Shown piece after piece: positions 34,757-44,034 of a stretch of 46,079 bases of DNA. A program made the position numbers and the translations under genes. Below the pieces are notes generated by a model. It was not told where the DNA came from, searched no databases, and saw nothing but the letters and a program-made list of their open reading frames with translations. Each line of letters begins with the position of its first letter. Position 1 is the stretch's first letter. The DNA comes from DAISIK01 sp036822055 (GTDB lineage Bacteria > Verrucomicrobiota > Verrucomicrobiia > Opitutales > Puniceicoccaceae). The stretch is from assembly GCA_036822055.1 (NCBI GenBank), contig DAISIK010000025.1:1-46079 (forward strand). The letters run 5' to 3'.

Positions 34757-35734
34757 ATGAACTTGCCGTCCAAAATGCTCCTTGGTGCAGCCCTCGGTTG
34801 TCTCTCTTGCACTCCGATGCTGGTTGAACGGTCCGAACCTGCTACCTTCCTGGAGAGAGAGAAGGCGTGGCGTGCGGGGGATGGCAAGGTCCTCCCTTTT
34901 GAAGTTTGGGCGCCCGGGGAGGAGGCAGAGGTTTCGATCTGGGTTTTGGTGCACGGGTTTGGCGGGGCCAGTTCTGATTTTAAACAGATTGGGGAACGCC
35001 TCTCTGCGGAAGGGGCTATAGTCTATGCTCCGGATCTTCGGGGGATGGGAAGGGATCCCGACCTTCAGTGGCGGGGCGACATTAAGAGGGCCAGAGATTG
35101 GGTGATGGATCTCGAGGAGTTTTCGATCCTTTGCCGTCGCAGGCATCCGGGCGTGCCGGTTTTCATCGGAGGAGAGAGTCTCGGCTCATCAATTGTTGTA
35201 AATTGGCTCGTGAATCAACCGTCGGATAGGGTTCCCGAGGGAGTCGTTATTCTGTCTCCGGTCGTCGATCTGGGTTCCGACCTGCCCTGGTGGCAACGGC
35301 AGCTATTCCGAATTACCTCGAATCTGATGCCGCGGAAGACCCTTGATTTGGCGAGCTTTGAAGCCGATTTTGGTGAGGAGGATCTCTTTCCCCCCACTCC
35401 AGTACCCGCAGAGCTGGAGGCTTTGGCACGGGCACCCCACGCTCTCTCCTCGGTTACCTGGAGGCTGTTTCGAGAGGCCGCCCGCCTTATAAATTCGACG
35501 GATGAGGTCGGGCTCGAAAGGATCGACCTACCGATTCTCCTCGTCTACGGGGGCAGGGATCTTTTCGCCCGTTCCGACGCCGTTGCCCAGTTTGCCAGAC
35601 GGTTAGAGGACTCTGGGACCGATAGGCGGGTCGTCTTTTTTCCAGACGGACACCACCTGCTCATGCGCGATTACGTGGCGGACGATCTCTTCGCCATCTG
35701 GCTGGAGTGGTACCGGCAGCGACTCAGGGGTTGA
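34757..35734 (+). CDS. alpha/beta hydrolase, monoacylglycerol-lipase-like, probable exported lipoprotein
   Basis: This 325-residue serine hydrolase belongs to the Hydrolase_4 (serine aminopeptidase S33 / monoacylglycerol lipase) type. The N-terminus has a short hydrophobic stretch ending in 'GAALGCLSCTP', which may be a lipobox, so export as a lipoprotein is possible. The oxyanion motif HGFGG is at 66-70 and the nucleophile elbow G-E-S141-L-G is in 'FIGGESLGSS'. The acid is probably the Asp in 'VYGGRDLFARSD' and the base is a histidine in 'FPDGHHLLM' near the C-terminus. 'YAPDLRGMGRD' is the usual strand-loop of the family. The substrate is unknown. It converges on carB with only 4 bp between stop codons. 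Confidence 0.85.
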   Translation: MNLPSKMLLGAALGCLSCTPMLVERSEPATFLEREKAWRAGDGKVLPFEVWAPGEEAEVSIWVLVHGFGGASSDFKQIGERLSAEGAIVYAPDLRGMGRDPDLQWRGDIKRARDWVMDLEEFSILCRRRHPGVPVFIGGESLGSSIVVNWLVNQPSDRVPEGVVILSPVVDLGSDLPWWQRQLFRITSNLMPRKTLDLASFEADFGEEDLFPPTPVPAELEALARAPHALSSVTWRLFREAARLINSTDEVGLERIDLPILLVYGGRDLFARSDAVAQFARRLEDSGTDRRVVFFPDGHHLLMRDYVADDLFAIWLEWYRQRLRG

Positions 35735-35738
35735 GAAT

Positions 35739-38700
35739 CTAAACGGACTTCCCCAGGGATGAGTTGGTCGTGCGGGCTATCTGAACGTATTCTTGAATCG
35801 ACTTTACGTCGGGATCCTGCAGGCGCAGGGCCCGAATCCCCTTAACAGCGGCGGCGGCACCCGTGACGGTTGTCATGATACAGACCCGATGGAGGAGGGC
35901 CGCTCGACGAATGATTCCCTCGTCCTTCCGGGGGATCATGCCCATCGGCGTATTGATGATGAACTGAACCTGGTTGTTCTTGATCAGATCGGTCACGTTG
36001 GGGCGCCCCCCATCGCTAACCTTTGAAATGGTGCGGGTGGTCAGTCCGTTTTGATTGAGGAAGTCGGCAGTCCCCCGTGTAGCACAAAGGCTAAAGCCCA
36101 GCTCTACCAGATCCCGGGCCACTGGCAAGGCGCGCTCCTTGTCGGAATCTCGAATCGAGATGAAAACATTTCCGGATTTTGGCAGTGCCGGCTGAACCGC
36201 CATCTGGGTCTTGGCGAAGGCGATACCCAGATCCTCATGGATTCCCATCACCTCTCCGGTGCTTCTCATCTCGGGCGTGAGAACGATCGGAGACCCAGGG
36301 AAACGGTTGAAGGGAAAGACCGATTCCTTAACCGCGTAGTAGGGGGGATGGACCTCCGAGGTAAATCCGAGATCCTGGAGGCTCTCCCCGGCCATCACAC
36401 GGGCCGCCAGCTTGGCGAGCGGCACACCGATCGCCTTTGAGACGAAAGGAACCGTTCTGGAGGCTCGGGGGTTTACCTCAAGGATATACAAAGCGTCGTC
36501 CTTGACGGCAAACTGGATATTCATCAACCCGATCACTCCCATCTTGCTCGCGAGAGCGTGGCTTGCATCGCGGATCGTGCTAACCATTTCTCTGGACAGG
36601 GTATGGGGCGGCAAAACCATCGCAGCATCCCCGGAGTGCACCCCGGCGTATTCAATATGCTCCAACATGCCGCCAACCACCGTGCTGGTGCCGTCCGAGA
36701 TGCAGTCGACATCGATTTCCACGGCGTCCTCTAGAAACTTGTCGAGCAGTACTGGCTTGCCGGGGGCAACGTCGAAGGCTTCCTGCACCACTTCGGCTAG
36801 CTCCTCCGGATTGTAGACGATAAACATTCCGCGCCCGCCCAGAACGAAGGAGGGCCTGAGGAGAATCGGAAAGCCGATTTGTTCGGCCATCAGGTGAGCT
36901 TCCTCGGGGGACATGGCCGTGTCGTTGATCGGCTGGCGAAGCCCGATCTCGATGAGCACTTCCTTAAATCTGCGTCGATCTTCGGCCAGATCAATGTTCT
37001 CCGGGGAGGTACCAATGATCTTGACCCCATTGGCCTTCAATTCACTGGCGAGGTTCAATGGGGTTTGCCCTCCAAATTGAACGATCACTCCGCTGCACTG
37101 CTCCTGGCGGTAGATCTCGAGAACATCCTCCAGGGTCAAAGGCTCAAAATAAAGGCGATCGGAGGTGTCGTAGTCGGTCGAGACGGTCTCCGGGTTGGAG
37201 TTGACCATGATCGTCTCGTACCCGGCCTCCCGGAGGGCGAAGGAGGCGTGAACGCAGCAGTAGTCAAACTCGATCCCTTGGCCAATCCGGTTTGGGCCTC
37301 CACCAAGAATCATGATCTTTTGCCGGGCCGAAGGTTTAAGTTCGTTTTCGGTTCCGTAAGAGGAATAGTAATACGGGGTAAAGGCTTCGAACTCAGCCGC
37401 ACAGGTGTCGACCAGCCGGTAGGCGGTGGAAATGCTGCGAGCGTTCCGGTCGGAGTAGACACTCTCGGGGGACTGCCCGGTTAAACGGGCGATTTGGAGA
37501 TCGGAAAAACCAGCGGCCTTGATTCGCCGGAGGTCGTCATCGGAGAGGTCTGCATACGGGGTTTGGGAGATCCAGCCTTCCATTTCGACAAGTTCCCGGA
37601 GTTGATGCAGAAACCAGCGATCGATCTTGGTGATCTCGTGTATCTCCTCCGTTGATACACCGGCGAGAAAGGCCGAGCGAATGTGGAAGATGCGTCGCGA
37701 AGTAGGGCGCGAGAGGAGGGAGCGAATGGTTTTGGGGTCGGTCTCTTCGTACTTGTTGTCGGCGAATCCGGACACCCCGATCTCGAGGGATCGCAGCGCC
37801 TTCTGGAAGGATTCCTTGAAGGTACGCCCGATCGCCATGGCCTCGCCGACGGATTTCATCATCGAGGATAAGGTGGTATCGGTGCCGACGAACTTCTCAA
37901 AGGCGAAGCGGGGAATTTTTGTTACCACATAGTCAATGGTTGGCTCGAAGGAGGCGGGAGTTTCGCGGGTAATGTCGTTGCGCAGTTCGTCCAGGCCGTA
38001 ACCGACGGCGAGCTTGGCGGCAATTTTGGCGATTGGAAAGCCGGTCGCCTTTGAGGCAAGGGCCGAGCTTCGTGAGACCCGAGGGTTCATTTCGATGACC
38101 ACCATGCGACCATTGGCGGGGTTTACGGCAAACTGGATGTTGCTTCCCCCCGTCTCCACCCCGACCTCCCGGATGCAGGCAAAGGAGGCGTCGCGCATCA
38201 GTTGGTACTCCTTGTCGGAGAGGGTCATGGCCGGAGCAACGGTTACCGAATCACCTGTGTGGACCCCCATGGGGTCGAAGTTTTCAATCGAGCAGATGAC
38301 GACGCATTGGTCCTTGTAGTCGCGCATCACCTCCATCTCGTACTCCTTCCAGCCGAGGAGGAACTCCTCGATCAAAACCTCGTGTACTGGTGAGAGCTCA
38401 AGGCCTCCGGCTACGATTTCTTCAAATTCCTCTCGATTGTAGGCGATTCCTCCCCCGCTGCCGCCGAGGGTAAAGCTCGGTCGAACAATGAAGGGAAAGT
38501 CTCCAATCGCCTCTGAAGCTTCGCGGGCTTCTTCCAGGCTTTTGACCGTCTGGGAACGGGCCACGTCGAGCCCGATCTTGAGCATCGCTTCCTTGAATAG
38601 CTCGCGGTCCTCACCCTTTCGAATCGCCTCGACCTTAGCGCCGATCAACTCGACTCCGAACTCGGCGAGGACCCCGGCCCGATCGAGATCCAGGGATAGA

Positions 38701-38990
38701 TTGAGCCCGGTCTGGCCCCCAAGGGTCGGCAGGAGTGCCTGGGGGCGCTCCCGCTCAATAATCCTTCGCAGGGTCGGCACGGTGAGGGGCTCGATGTAGG
38801 TTACATCGGCAAACTCCGGATCGGTCATGATGGTCGCCGGATTGGAGTTCACGAGGATGACTTTGTAGCCCTCTTCGCGAAGTGCCTTGCATGCCTGAGT
38901 CCCCGAGTAGTCAAACTCGCAGGCCTGGCCGATCACGATGGGGCCGGAGCCGATGATGAGAATTCGTTCGATGTCAGTCCGTTTAGGCAT
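35739..38990 (-). CDS. carB: carbamoyl-phosphate synthase large subunit
   Basis: CarB makes carbamoyl phosphate from bicarbonate, ammonia (from CarA) and two ATP, feeding pyrimidine and arginine synthesis. From the ATG at 38990 it has 1083 residues (E. coli 1073). The first synthetase half opens with 'ERILIIGSGPIVIGQACEFD', and the repeated half opens with 'QKIMILGGGPNRIGQGIEFD'. Both contain ATP-grasp segments such as 'FPFIVRPSFTLGGSGGG' and 'FPILLRPSFVLGGRGMF'. The C-terminal MGS-like allosteric domain starts near 'KSGNVFISIRDSDKERALP'. A TTG/GTG-type extension to 39101 adds unconserved residues and is rejected. carA is not in the window. The 336-bp leader is shared with the divergent small lipoprotein gene. 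Confidence 0.96.
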   Translation of the reverse strand: MPKRTDIERILIIGSGPIVIGQACEFDYSGTQACKALREEGYKVILVNSNPATIMTDPEFADVTYIEPLTVPTLRRIIERERPQALLPTLGGQTGLNLSLDLDRAGVLAEFGVELIGAKVEAIRKGEDRELFKEAMLKIGLDVARSQTVKSLEEAREASEAIGDFPFIVRPSFTLGGSGGGIAYNREEFEEIVAGGLELSPVHEVLIEEFLLGWKEYEMEVMRDYKDQCVVICSIENFDPMGVHTGDSVTVAPAMTLSDKEYQLMRDASFACIREVGVETGGSNIQFAVNPANGRMVVIEMNPRVSRSSALASKATGFPIAKIAAKLAVGYGLDELRNDITRETPASFEPTIDYVVTKIPRFAFEKFVGTDTTLSSMMKSVGEAMAIGRTFKESFQKALRSLEIGVSGFADNKYEETDPKTIRSLLSRPTSRRIFHIRSAFLAGVSTEEIHEITKIDRWFLHQLRELVEMEGWISQTPYADLSDDDLRRIKAAGFSDLQIARLTGQSPESVYSDRNARSISTAYRLVDTCAAEFEAFTPYYYSSYGTENELKPSARQKIMILGGGPNRIGQGIEFDYCCVHASFALREAGYETIMVNSNPETVSTDYDTSDRLYFEPLTLEDVLEIYRQEQCSGVIVQFGGQTPLNLASELKANGVKIIGTSPENIDLAEDRRRFKEVLIEIGLRQPINDTAMSPEEAHLMAEQIGFPILLRPSFVLGGRGMFIVYNPEELAEVVQEAFDVAPGKPVLLDKFLEDAVEIDVDCISDGTSTVVGGMLEHIEYAGVHSGDAAMVLPPHTLSREMVSTIRDASHALASKMGVIGLMNIQFAVKDDALYILEVNPRASRTVPFVSKAIGVPLAKLAARVMAGESLQDLGFTSEVHPPYYAVKESVFPFNRFPGSPIVLTPEMRSTGEVMGIHEDLGIAFAKTQMAVQPALPKSGNVFISIRDSDKERALPVARDLVELGFSLCATRGTADFLNQNGLTTRTISKVSDGGRPNVTDLIKNNQVQFIINTPMGMIPRKDEGIIRRAALLHRVCIMTTVTGAAAAVKGIRALRLQDPDVKSIQEYVQIARTTNSSLGKSV

Positions 38991-39326
38991 TAACCGAAAA
39001 CGATGGGCTAAGGATGGCTTGGGATGAAGAAAATTCTCACGGCAAAACTCGCGAAGATTCAGACTTGAGCAATCAGGTTTTTTTCGTCTCCAAGTGACCA
39101 TCGAGACTTGTTGGCCTGCGAAAACTTGTCCCCCGCGATCCTGTTCGGTGCTGGCCGATCCCGCACCTTTCAGAAAAGGTCCGTTACCAGACTCGAGACG
39201 AGGCTGGGCCTAGTTCCCTGCCACAAAACGCCATCGAATCTTTATCTCATTTGTTAGTCTCCGCAGGACCACCTTTTTCCGCCATTGAGATTGCTATTTT
39301 GAAACAACTTTTCAGTCTCTGGTTCT
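38991..39326. promoter_or_regulatory. divergent intergenic region between carB and the small lipoprotein gene
   Basis: These 336 bp hold no convincing open frame. A perfect small hairpin, ACCTTT-CAGA-AAAGGT, lies at 39165-39180. A second inverted pair, GTCTC...GAGAC, lies near 39098-39120 beside a run of T. Neither reads as an intrinsic terminator in an orientation that would control carB. Pyrimidine- or arginine-responsive control is plausible for carB, but no known operator or leader peptide is visible. Confidence 0.35.
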
Positions 39327-39548
39327 ATGAAATTGACCGCCTCGGCCACCGTGTTTGTGGTCTCGCTCTTCCTCGGCTGCCAGTCGGCTCCCGATCCGAG
39401 TTTTCAGATCACGACCAGCCCGACGATCAATGCCCTCGGGCGCGGGGCAGATGGCGAGGTGACTGCGGCGGAGATCCGTGCCGCCAATGAGGCAGCTCAA
39501 AATTCTCCAGATGCTGAACCGATCTTTCGGGAGACTTCCGAGCACTGA
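39327..39548 (+). CDS. small putative lipoprotein
   Basis: This 73-residue protein has an N-terminal export signal ('MKLTASATVFVVSLFLGCQS') whose cysteine at position 18 could be a lipidation site (L-F-L-G-C). The mature part is about 55 residues, hydrophilic, rich in Ala, Glu and Thr, with no recognised domain. The frame has a normal ATG but only a weak ribosome site. The intact signal and length make it more likely real than chance. It stands alone, 138 bp before speA, and could share its promoter region. Confidence 0.55.
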   Translation: MKLTASATVFVVSLFLGCQSAPDPSFQITTSPTINALGRGADGEVTAAEIRAANEAAQNSPDAEPIFRETSEH

Positions 39549-39686
39549 GCAATAAACTGAGGAGCAACCGATTGTCCTTCGAAGGGGTCACCCTATATTG
39601 AGCAACTATTCCAGAGGCTGAGTCTATTTTGTTGAATAACCATCTCACCCAAACTTGATCGCAGCACATCTTCGTTTCTTAACTTC

Positions 39687-41648
39687 ATGAACTCTTCCAC
39701 CATTTCACCACCACAGCTAACGGAACCAACCCCCACAGAGTGGACCGTTGAGGACGCTCGCCGCCTCTACCGGACGGCTAACTGGGGCGCAGATTATTTT
39801 GACATTGCCGAAGATGGCGTCGTGGTGATCCGCCCGAGAGGTTCGGATGGTCCCGTCATCCGGATCGATTCGATTGTTGATGGACTCAAGGAGCGGGGAG
39901 TGACTTTCCCCGTCTTGCTGCGCTTTGGGGATATTTTGAAAACCCAGATCGGGTTTCTCTGCAACAGCTTTGCGGAAGCTTTTAAAGCTTACAAATACCA
40001 GGGCCGCTACCGCGGAGTCTACCCGGTGAAGGTTAACCAGCAAGAGCAGGTGATCGACGAAATCACCCGCATCGGGCGAGACTTTGATTATGGCCTGGAG
40101 GCCGGGAGCAAACCGGAACTGATCGCGGCCCTCGCTTACCTTCAAGGCGAGCAGGATCTCCTGATTTGCAACGGTTATAAAGATGCCCGGTTCATTGAGC
40201 TTGGCCTGATTGCCCGGCAACTCGGAATCGACTGCGTTTTTGTGATCGAAACCATGGTCGAGCTTCCGGTCATACTGGAAACCTCGGCGCGCCTTGGAAT
40301 CGAGCCATCGATTGGGGTTCGGGTTCGTCTTTCATCCGGGAGCAGCGGGCATTGGAAGGACTCGGCGGGTGATCGCTCGGTCTTTGGCCTGAACATGGCA
40401 CAAGTGATGAAGTGTGCAGACATCCTGCGGGAGGCAGGGATGCTGCATTGCTTCCGGCTGCTTCACTTCCACCTCGGTTCGCAAATTCCGGACATTCGGG
40501 ACATCCGCACTTCGCTTACGGAAGCTTGCCGGGTCTATGCGGGTCTGGTCGAGGAAGGGGCCACCATGGGCATGCTCGATATCGGAGGTGGTTTGGCCAT
40601 CGATTACGACGGCACCCATTCCCAGGCTGGCAGCAGCCGAAACTACTCAATGAGCGAGTATACCCACGACGTCGTCGAGGTGGTCGCCTCGGTCATGGAT
40701 GCCCACGGACTCCCCCACCCTGATATTGTGACTGAAGCTGGACGGGCGACCGTTGGGTACTACTCGATCTTGCTTTTTGACGTACTCGATGTGGTTCGGT
40801 TCCACAGTTCCATTGATCCTGCCCTATTGACCAACGATTTGCCCGATGTGGTACAAAGTCTGGTCGAGGTCCGCCGTGCCCTCTCGACCGAGCGCATTCA
40901 GGAGTGCTACAACGACGCCATTTATTACCGGGACGAAATCCGCACACTCTTCAAGGCCGGAACCGTCAATCTCCGGCATCGTGCAGTGGCTGAGGATCTT
41001 TTTTGGGACATCCTTTCTTCGATCCATGATCTCTGCCGGCAGATGGAAGAAGTGCCTGAATCTCTCGCCAGCCTCGATAAAATGCTGGCCGACATCTACT
41101 ATGGAAACCTCAGCATCTTCCAATCCCTCCCCGATGCCTGGGCCATTGATCAGCTCTTCCCTATCATGCCGGTCCAGCGCCTGAATGAGGAGCCTACCCG
41201 GCAGGCCGTGATATCGGACATCACCTGCGACTGCGACGGCAAACTCGATAGTTTTATCGGCGAAGGAAAAGTGGCGCCGACCCTCCCGGTTCACCCGGTC
41301 AACGACGACGAAGACTACCTGCTTGGAGTCTTTCTGGTCGGAGCCTATCAGGAAACCCTCGGAGACCTCCACAACCTCTTTGGAGATACCTCGGTGGTGA
41401 GCATTTGCCTCGATGAGGGCGACGACGGCTTTCACTTTGAACGAGAACTGGAGGGCGACTCGATCAGCGAGGTCCTCTCCTACGTCGAGTACGACCCCAA
41501 GGTGATCTCAAAGCGATTTCGCGATACGGCAGAAAAGGCAGTGCGGCAGGGACGCATCACAGTGGCGGAACGGCGGCGAATCGTGGCCGCTTTTGATGAT
41601 GCCATGCGCGGCACCCCATACTACGAAAACCACTCTATCCCCAAGTAA
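39687..41648 (+). CDS. speA: biosynthetic arginine decarboxylase
   Basis: SpeA converts arginine to agmatine, the entry to the polyamine pathway. It has 653 residues, matching bacterial SpeA (about 630-660). The PLP lysine is K115 in 'YRGVYPVKVNQQEQVIDEI'. The Gly-rich PLP-phosphate loop is 'MLDIGGGLAIDYDGTHS' and 'DIVTEAGRATVGYYSILLFD' is a conserved strand. The C-terminal 'TCDCDGKLDSFI' (substrate Cys/Asp) and 'GAYQETLGDLHNLFGDT' are the usual SpeA signatures. It is followed after 8 bp by carboxynorspermidine synthase and then nspC, so the three form a polyamine operon. No speB, aguA or aguB is present in the window to turn agmatine into putrescine. Confidence 0.95.
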   Translation: MNSSTISPPQLTEPTPTEWTVEDARRLYRTANWGADYFDIAEDGVVVIRPRGSDGPVIRIDSIVDGLKERGVTFPVLLRFGDILKTQIGFLCNSFAEAFKAYKYQGRYRGVYPVKVNQQEQVIDEITRIGRDFDYGLEAGSKPELIAALAYLQGEQDLLICNGYKDARFIELGLIARQLGIDCVFVIETMVELPVILETSARLGIEPSIGVRVRLSSGSSGHWKDSAGDRSVFGLNMAQVMKCADILREAGMLHCFRLLHFHLGSQIPDIRDIRTSLTEACRVYAGLVEEGATMGMLDIGGGLAIDYDGTHSQAGSSRNYSMSEYTHDVVEVVASVMDAHGLPHPDIVTEAGRATVGYYSILLFDVLDVVRFHSSIDPALLTNDLPDVVQSLVEVRRALSTERIQECYNDAIYYRDEIRTLFKAGTVNLRHRAVAEDLFWDILSSIHDLCRQMEEVPESLASLDKMLADIYYGNLSIFQSLPDAWAIDQLFPIMPVQRLNEEPTRQAVISDITCDCDGKLDSFIGEGKVAPTLPVHPVNDDEDYLLGVFLVGAYQETLGDLHNLFGDTSVVSICLDEGDDGFHFERELEGDSISEVLSYVEYDPKVISKRFRDTAEKAVRQGRITVAERRRIVAAFDDAMRGTPYYENHSIPK

Positions 41649-41656
41649 CCCTTCTC

Positions 41657-42856
41657 ATGATCGACAATATCCTCATCATTGGTGCCGGTGGCGTTGGCCG
41701 GGTCGTAGCTCATAAGGTGGCCTCGGCGCCGGATGTCTTCCGTCAAGTAACTCTGGCCAGCCGCACCCGGGAAAAGTGCGATGCAATCGCGGCCGAGCTG
41801 CCAAGGCCGATTCAGACCGCTGCCTTGGATGCGGACGACTCGGAGGCAGTGGCACGGCTGATTCGCGAGACCGGAGCCGGTTTGGTTCTCAACGTCGCCC
41901 TGCCCTATCAGGACCTCGCCATCATGGATGGTTGCCTGATGGCGGGGGCTCACTATATCGACACCGCAAACTACGAACCACGGGAGGTAGCCAAGTTCGA
42001 GTATTCCTGGCAGTGGGCCTACGCCGATCGGTTCCGCCAGGCCGGTCTCATGGCCCTTCTCGGCTCAGGCTTCGACCCTGGCGTGACCAATGTCTTCACC
42101 GCCTGGCTCGCCAAGCACGAACTCGACACCATCGAGGAGCTGAACATCGTTGATGCAAATGCCGGCAGCCACGGGATGGCCTTCGCAACCAACTTTAATC
42201 CAGAAATCAATATCCGCGAAGTGACCGCTCCTTGCCGTCATTGGCAAAATGGAGAATGGGTCGAAACACCTGCATTGAGTGAGAAGCGGGTCTTTGATTT
42301 TCCGGAGGGAATCGGACCCATGAACATCTACCGAATGTACCACGAGGAGCTCGAGTCCCTCGTAAAGCATTTTCCCTCTCTCAACAGGGCACAGTTCTGG
42401 ATGACCTTTTCGGACAATTATCTAAGGCATCTGGAGGTCTTACAGAATGTTGGGATGACGCGGATTGACCCGGTTCGCTATGCCGGGATCGACATCATCC
42501 CCCTCCAGTTTTTGAAAGCGGTCCTGCCGGACCCGGCTAGTCTGGGTCCCTTGACCAGTGGGCAGACCTGCATTGGGTGCGTCGCTGACGGCGTCAAAAA
42601 CGCTCAGCCCGCCCGCCGTTACATCTACAATATTTGCGATCACGAGGCCTGCTATCGGGAAACCAACTCCCAAGCGATCTCTTATACCACGGGGGTTCCC
42701 GCGATGGTTGGGGCGCTCATGGTGGCAACCGGGCAGTGGTCCGGTGCGGGTGTCTTCAATATGGAACAACTCGATCCAGATCCCTTTCTAGAAGCTTTGG
42801 CCAAATACGGTCTGCCGTGGAAGGTGATCGATCCGGGCGAGAGTAACCGGCTGTGA
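41657..42856 (+). CDS. carboxynorspermidine synthase (saccharopine-dehydrogenase family)
   Basis: This enzyme reductively condenses aspartate-beta-semialdehyde with putrescine or diaminopropane, giving carboxyspermidine or carboxynorspermidine. It has 399 residues. The Rossmann loop G-A-G-G-V-G is at 9-14 in 'NILIIGAGGVGRVVAHKVA'. 'GLVLNVALPYQDLAIMDGCL' and 'GAHYIDTANYEPREVAKFEY' are family strings. The 'GSGFDPGVTNVFTAWLAKHE' and 'VDANAGSHGMAFATNFNPEI' segments separate it from lysine-pathway saccharopine dehydrogenases. It lies between speA (8 bp) and nspC, whose GTG start overlaps its TGA. That context supports a polyamine rather than lysine role. Confidence 0.93.
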   Translation: MIDNILIIGAGGVGRVVAHKVASAPDVFRQVTLASRTREKCDAIAAELPRPIQTAALDADDSEAVARLIRETGAGLVLNVALPYQDLAIMDGCLMAGAHYIDTANYEPREVAKFEYSWQWAYADRFRQAGLMALLGSGFDPGVTNVFTAWLAKHELDTIEELNIVDANAGSHGMAFATNFNPEINIREVTAPCRHWQNGEWVETPALSEKRVFDFPEGIGPMNIYRMYHEELESLVKHFPSLNRAQFWMTFSDNYLRHLEVLQNVGMTRIDPVRYAGIDIIPLQFLKAVLPDPASLGPLTSGQTCIGCVADGVKNAQPARRYIYNICDHEACYRETNSQAISYTTGVPAMVGALMVATGQWSGAGVFNMEQLDPDPFLEALAKYGLPWKVIDPGESNRL

Positions 42857-44034
42857 AAGAACCGGCAGAATTTGACCATGTGCGCTTTCCGGAGGCCGTG
42901 GAGACCATCGCGGCAGAGGCCCCCGCCCCCGCATTCGTCATTGATCTCGATGGCCTCCGTCGAAACCTTGCGATCCTCGCCTCGGTAAAGGAGCGTGCCT
43001 CTTGCCGGATTCTTCTCGCCCAAAAAGGCTTCTCAGCCTTCCAGACCTATTCGATCATCGCCGAGTATCTCGACGGGGCCTGTGCCAGCTCCCCGCACGA
43101 GGCCCGTTTGGCGAGAGAATACTTGAACAAGGAGGTTCATGCCTATGCCCCGGCCTGGCGGGAAACGGAGGTAACCGAGATGTTGCCCATGATTGATCAC
43201 CTCCTCTTCAACTCGGTCGGTCAGTTGAGGCGATTTGGTCATTTGGCAAATGCAGCCCGGAGACAAATCGATTTGGGACTTCGAGTCAACCCGGAGCACC
43301 GGGAAGGCTCGGTCGACCTCTACGACCCTTGTGCGAGTGGTAGCCGACTCGGAGTGCTCGCAGAAGAGCTTGAAGCAGGTGACCTCGAACCGATCAGCGG
43401 CCTCCATTTCCACACTCTCTGCGAAGCGGATGCCGGGGCCCTTGTCCGAACCCTGGCGGCATTTGAAGCGCGTTTTGGTCAGTACCTCCCAGCCCTTGCC
43501 TGGGTAAATTTTGGTGGGGGCCACCACATCACCCGGGCCGGTTACGATCGCGATCTGTTGGTCACGACGATTGCCAATTTTCGACAAAAGCACGGGGTTG
43601 AGGTGTATTTGGAGCCTGGCGAAGCAGTCGCTTTGAACGCCGGGGTTTTGGTTTGTTCGGTCCTTGATATTGTTCACCCCGAGGATCCTGTCGCCATTCT
43701 CGATATCTCTGCCACTGCCCACATGCCGGATGTGCTCGAAATGCCCTACCGCCCCACTCTGCTGGGAGGCGGCCAAGCCAGAGAAAAACCCCACACTTAT
43801 CGCCTTGGCGGGCTGACCTGCCTGGCTGGCGACGTGATCGGAACCTATTCTTTCGACCGACCACTGAAGATCGGCGATCGTTTGGTCTTTGGAGATATGG
43901 GCCATTACACGATGGTCAAGACGACTACCTTTAACGGAGTACCCCTTCCTTCAATCTGCCACTACTCGGAGGCAGAGGGGCTCCAGGTCAGGCGGGTCTT
44001 TGGATACCAGGATTTCAAGTCTCGCCTGGGCTGA
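42853..44034 (+). CDS. nspC: carboxynorspermidine/carboxyspermidine decarboxylase
   Basis: NspC decarboxylates the product of the preceding gene to spermidine or norspermidine, replacing the S-adenosylmethionine-dependent SpeD/SpeE route. It has 393 residues and is an alanine-racemase-fold PLP enzyme. The PLP lysine is K58 in 'CRILLAQKGFSAFQTYSII'. 'GACASSPHEARLAREYLNKE' and 'HFHTLCEADAGALVRTLAAF' are typical. 'WVNFGGGHHITRAGYD' is the PLP-phosphate loop and 'VYLEPGEAVALNAGVLVCSV' the family's EPGEA motif. It begins with GTG in a GTGA overlap with the synthase gene, so translation is coupled. Confidence 0.94.
   Translation: MKEPAEFDHVRFPEAVETIAAEAPAPAFVIDLDGLRRNLAILASVKERASCRILLAQKGFSAFQTYSIIAEYLDGACASSPHEARLAREYLNKEVHAYAPAWRETEVTEMLPMIDHLLFNSVGQLRRFGHLANAARRQIDLGLRVNPEHREGSVDLYDPCASGSRLGVLAEELEAGDLEPISGLHFHTLCEADAGALVRTLAAFEARFGQYLPALAWVNFGGGHHITRAGYDRDLLVTTIANFRQKHGVEVYLEPGEAVALNAGVLVCSVLDIVHPEDPVAILDISATAHMPDVLEMPYRPTLLGGGQAREKPHTYRLGGLTCLAGDVIGTYSFDRPLKIGDRLVFGDMGHYTMVKTTTFNGVPLPSICHYSEAEGLQVRRVFGYQDFKSRLG

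Noticed and set aside
34619..35146. Open frame of 175 codons on the minus strand
   Set aside because: Most of it is antisense to the alpha/beta hydrolase, and the translation is polar and repetitive without a domain.
38991..39101. 37-residue N-terminal extension of CarB
   Set aside because: CarB proteins begin at the 'MPKRTDIERILIIGSGP' type start; the extra residues are unconserved and need a non-ATG start.
40824..41435. Open frame of 203 codons on the minus strand
   Set aside because: It is antisense to speA; the catalytic and family motifs are all on the plus strand.
43033..43905. Open frame of 290 codons on the minus strand
   Set aside because: It is antisense to nspC and carries no domain features.
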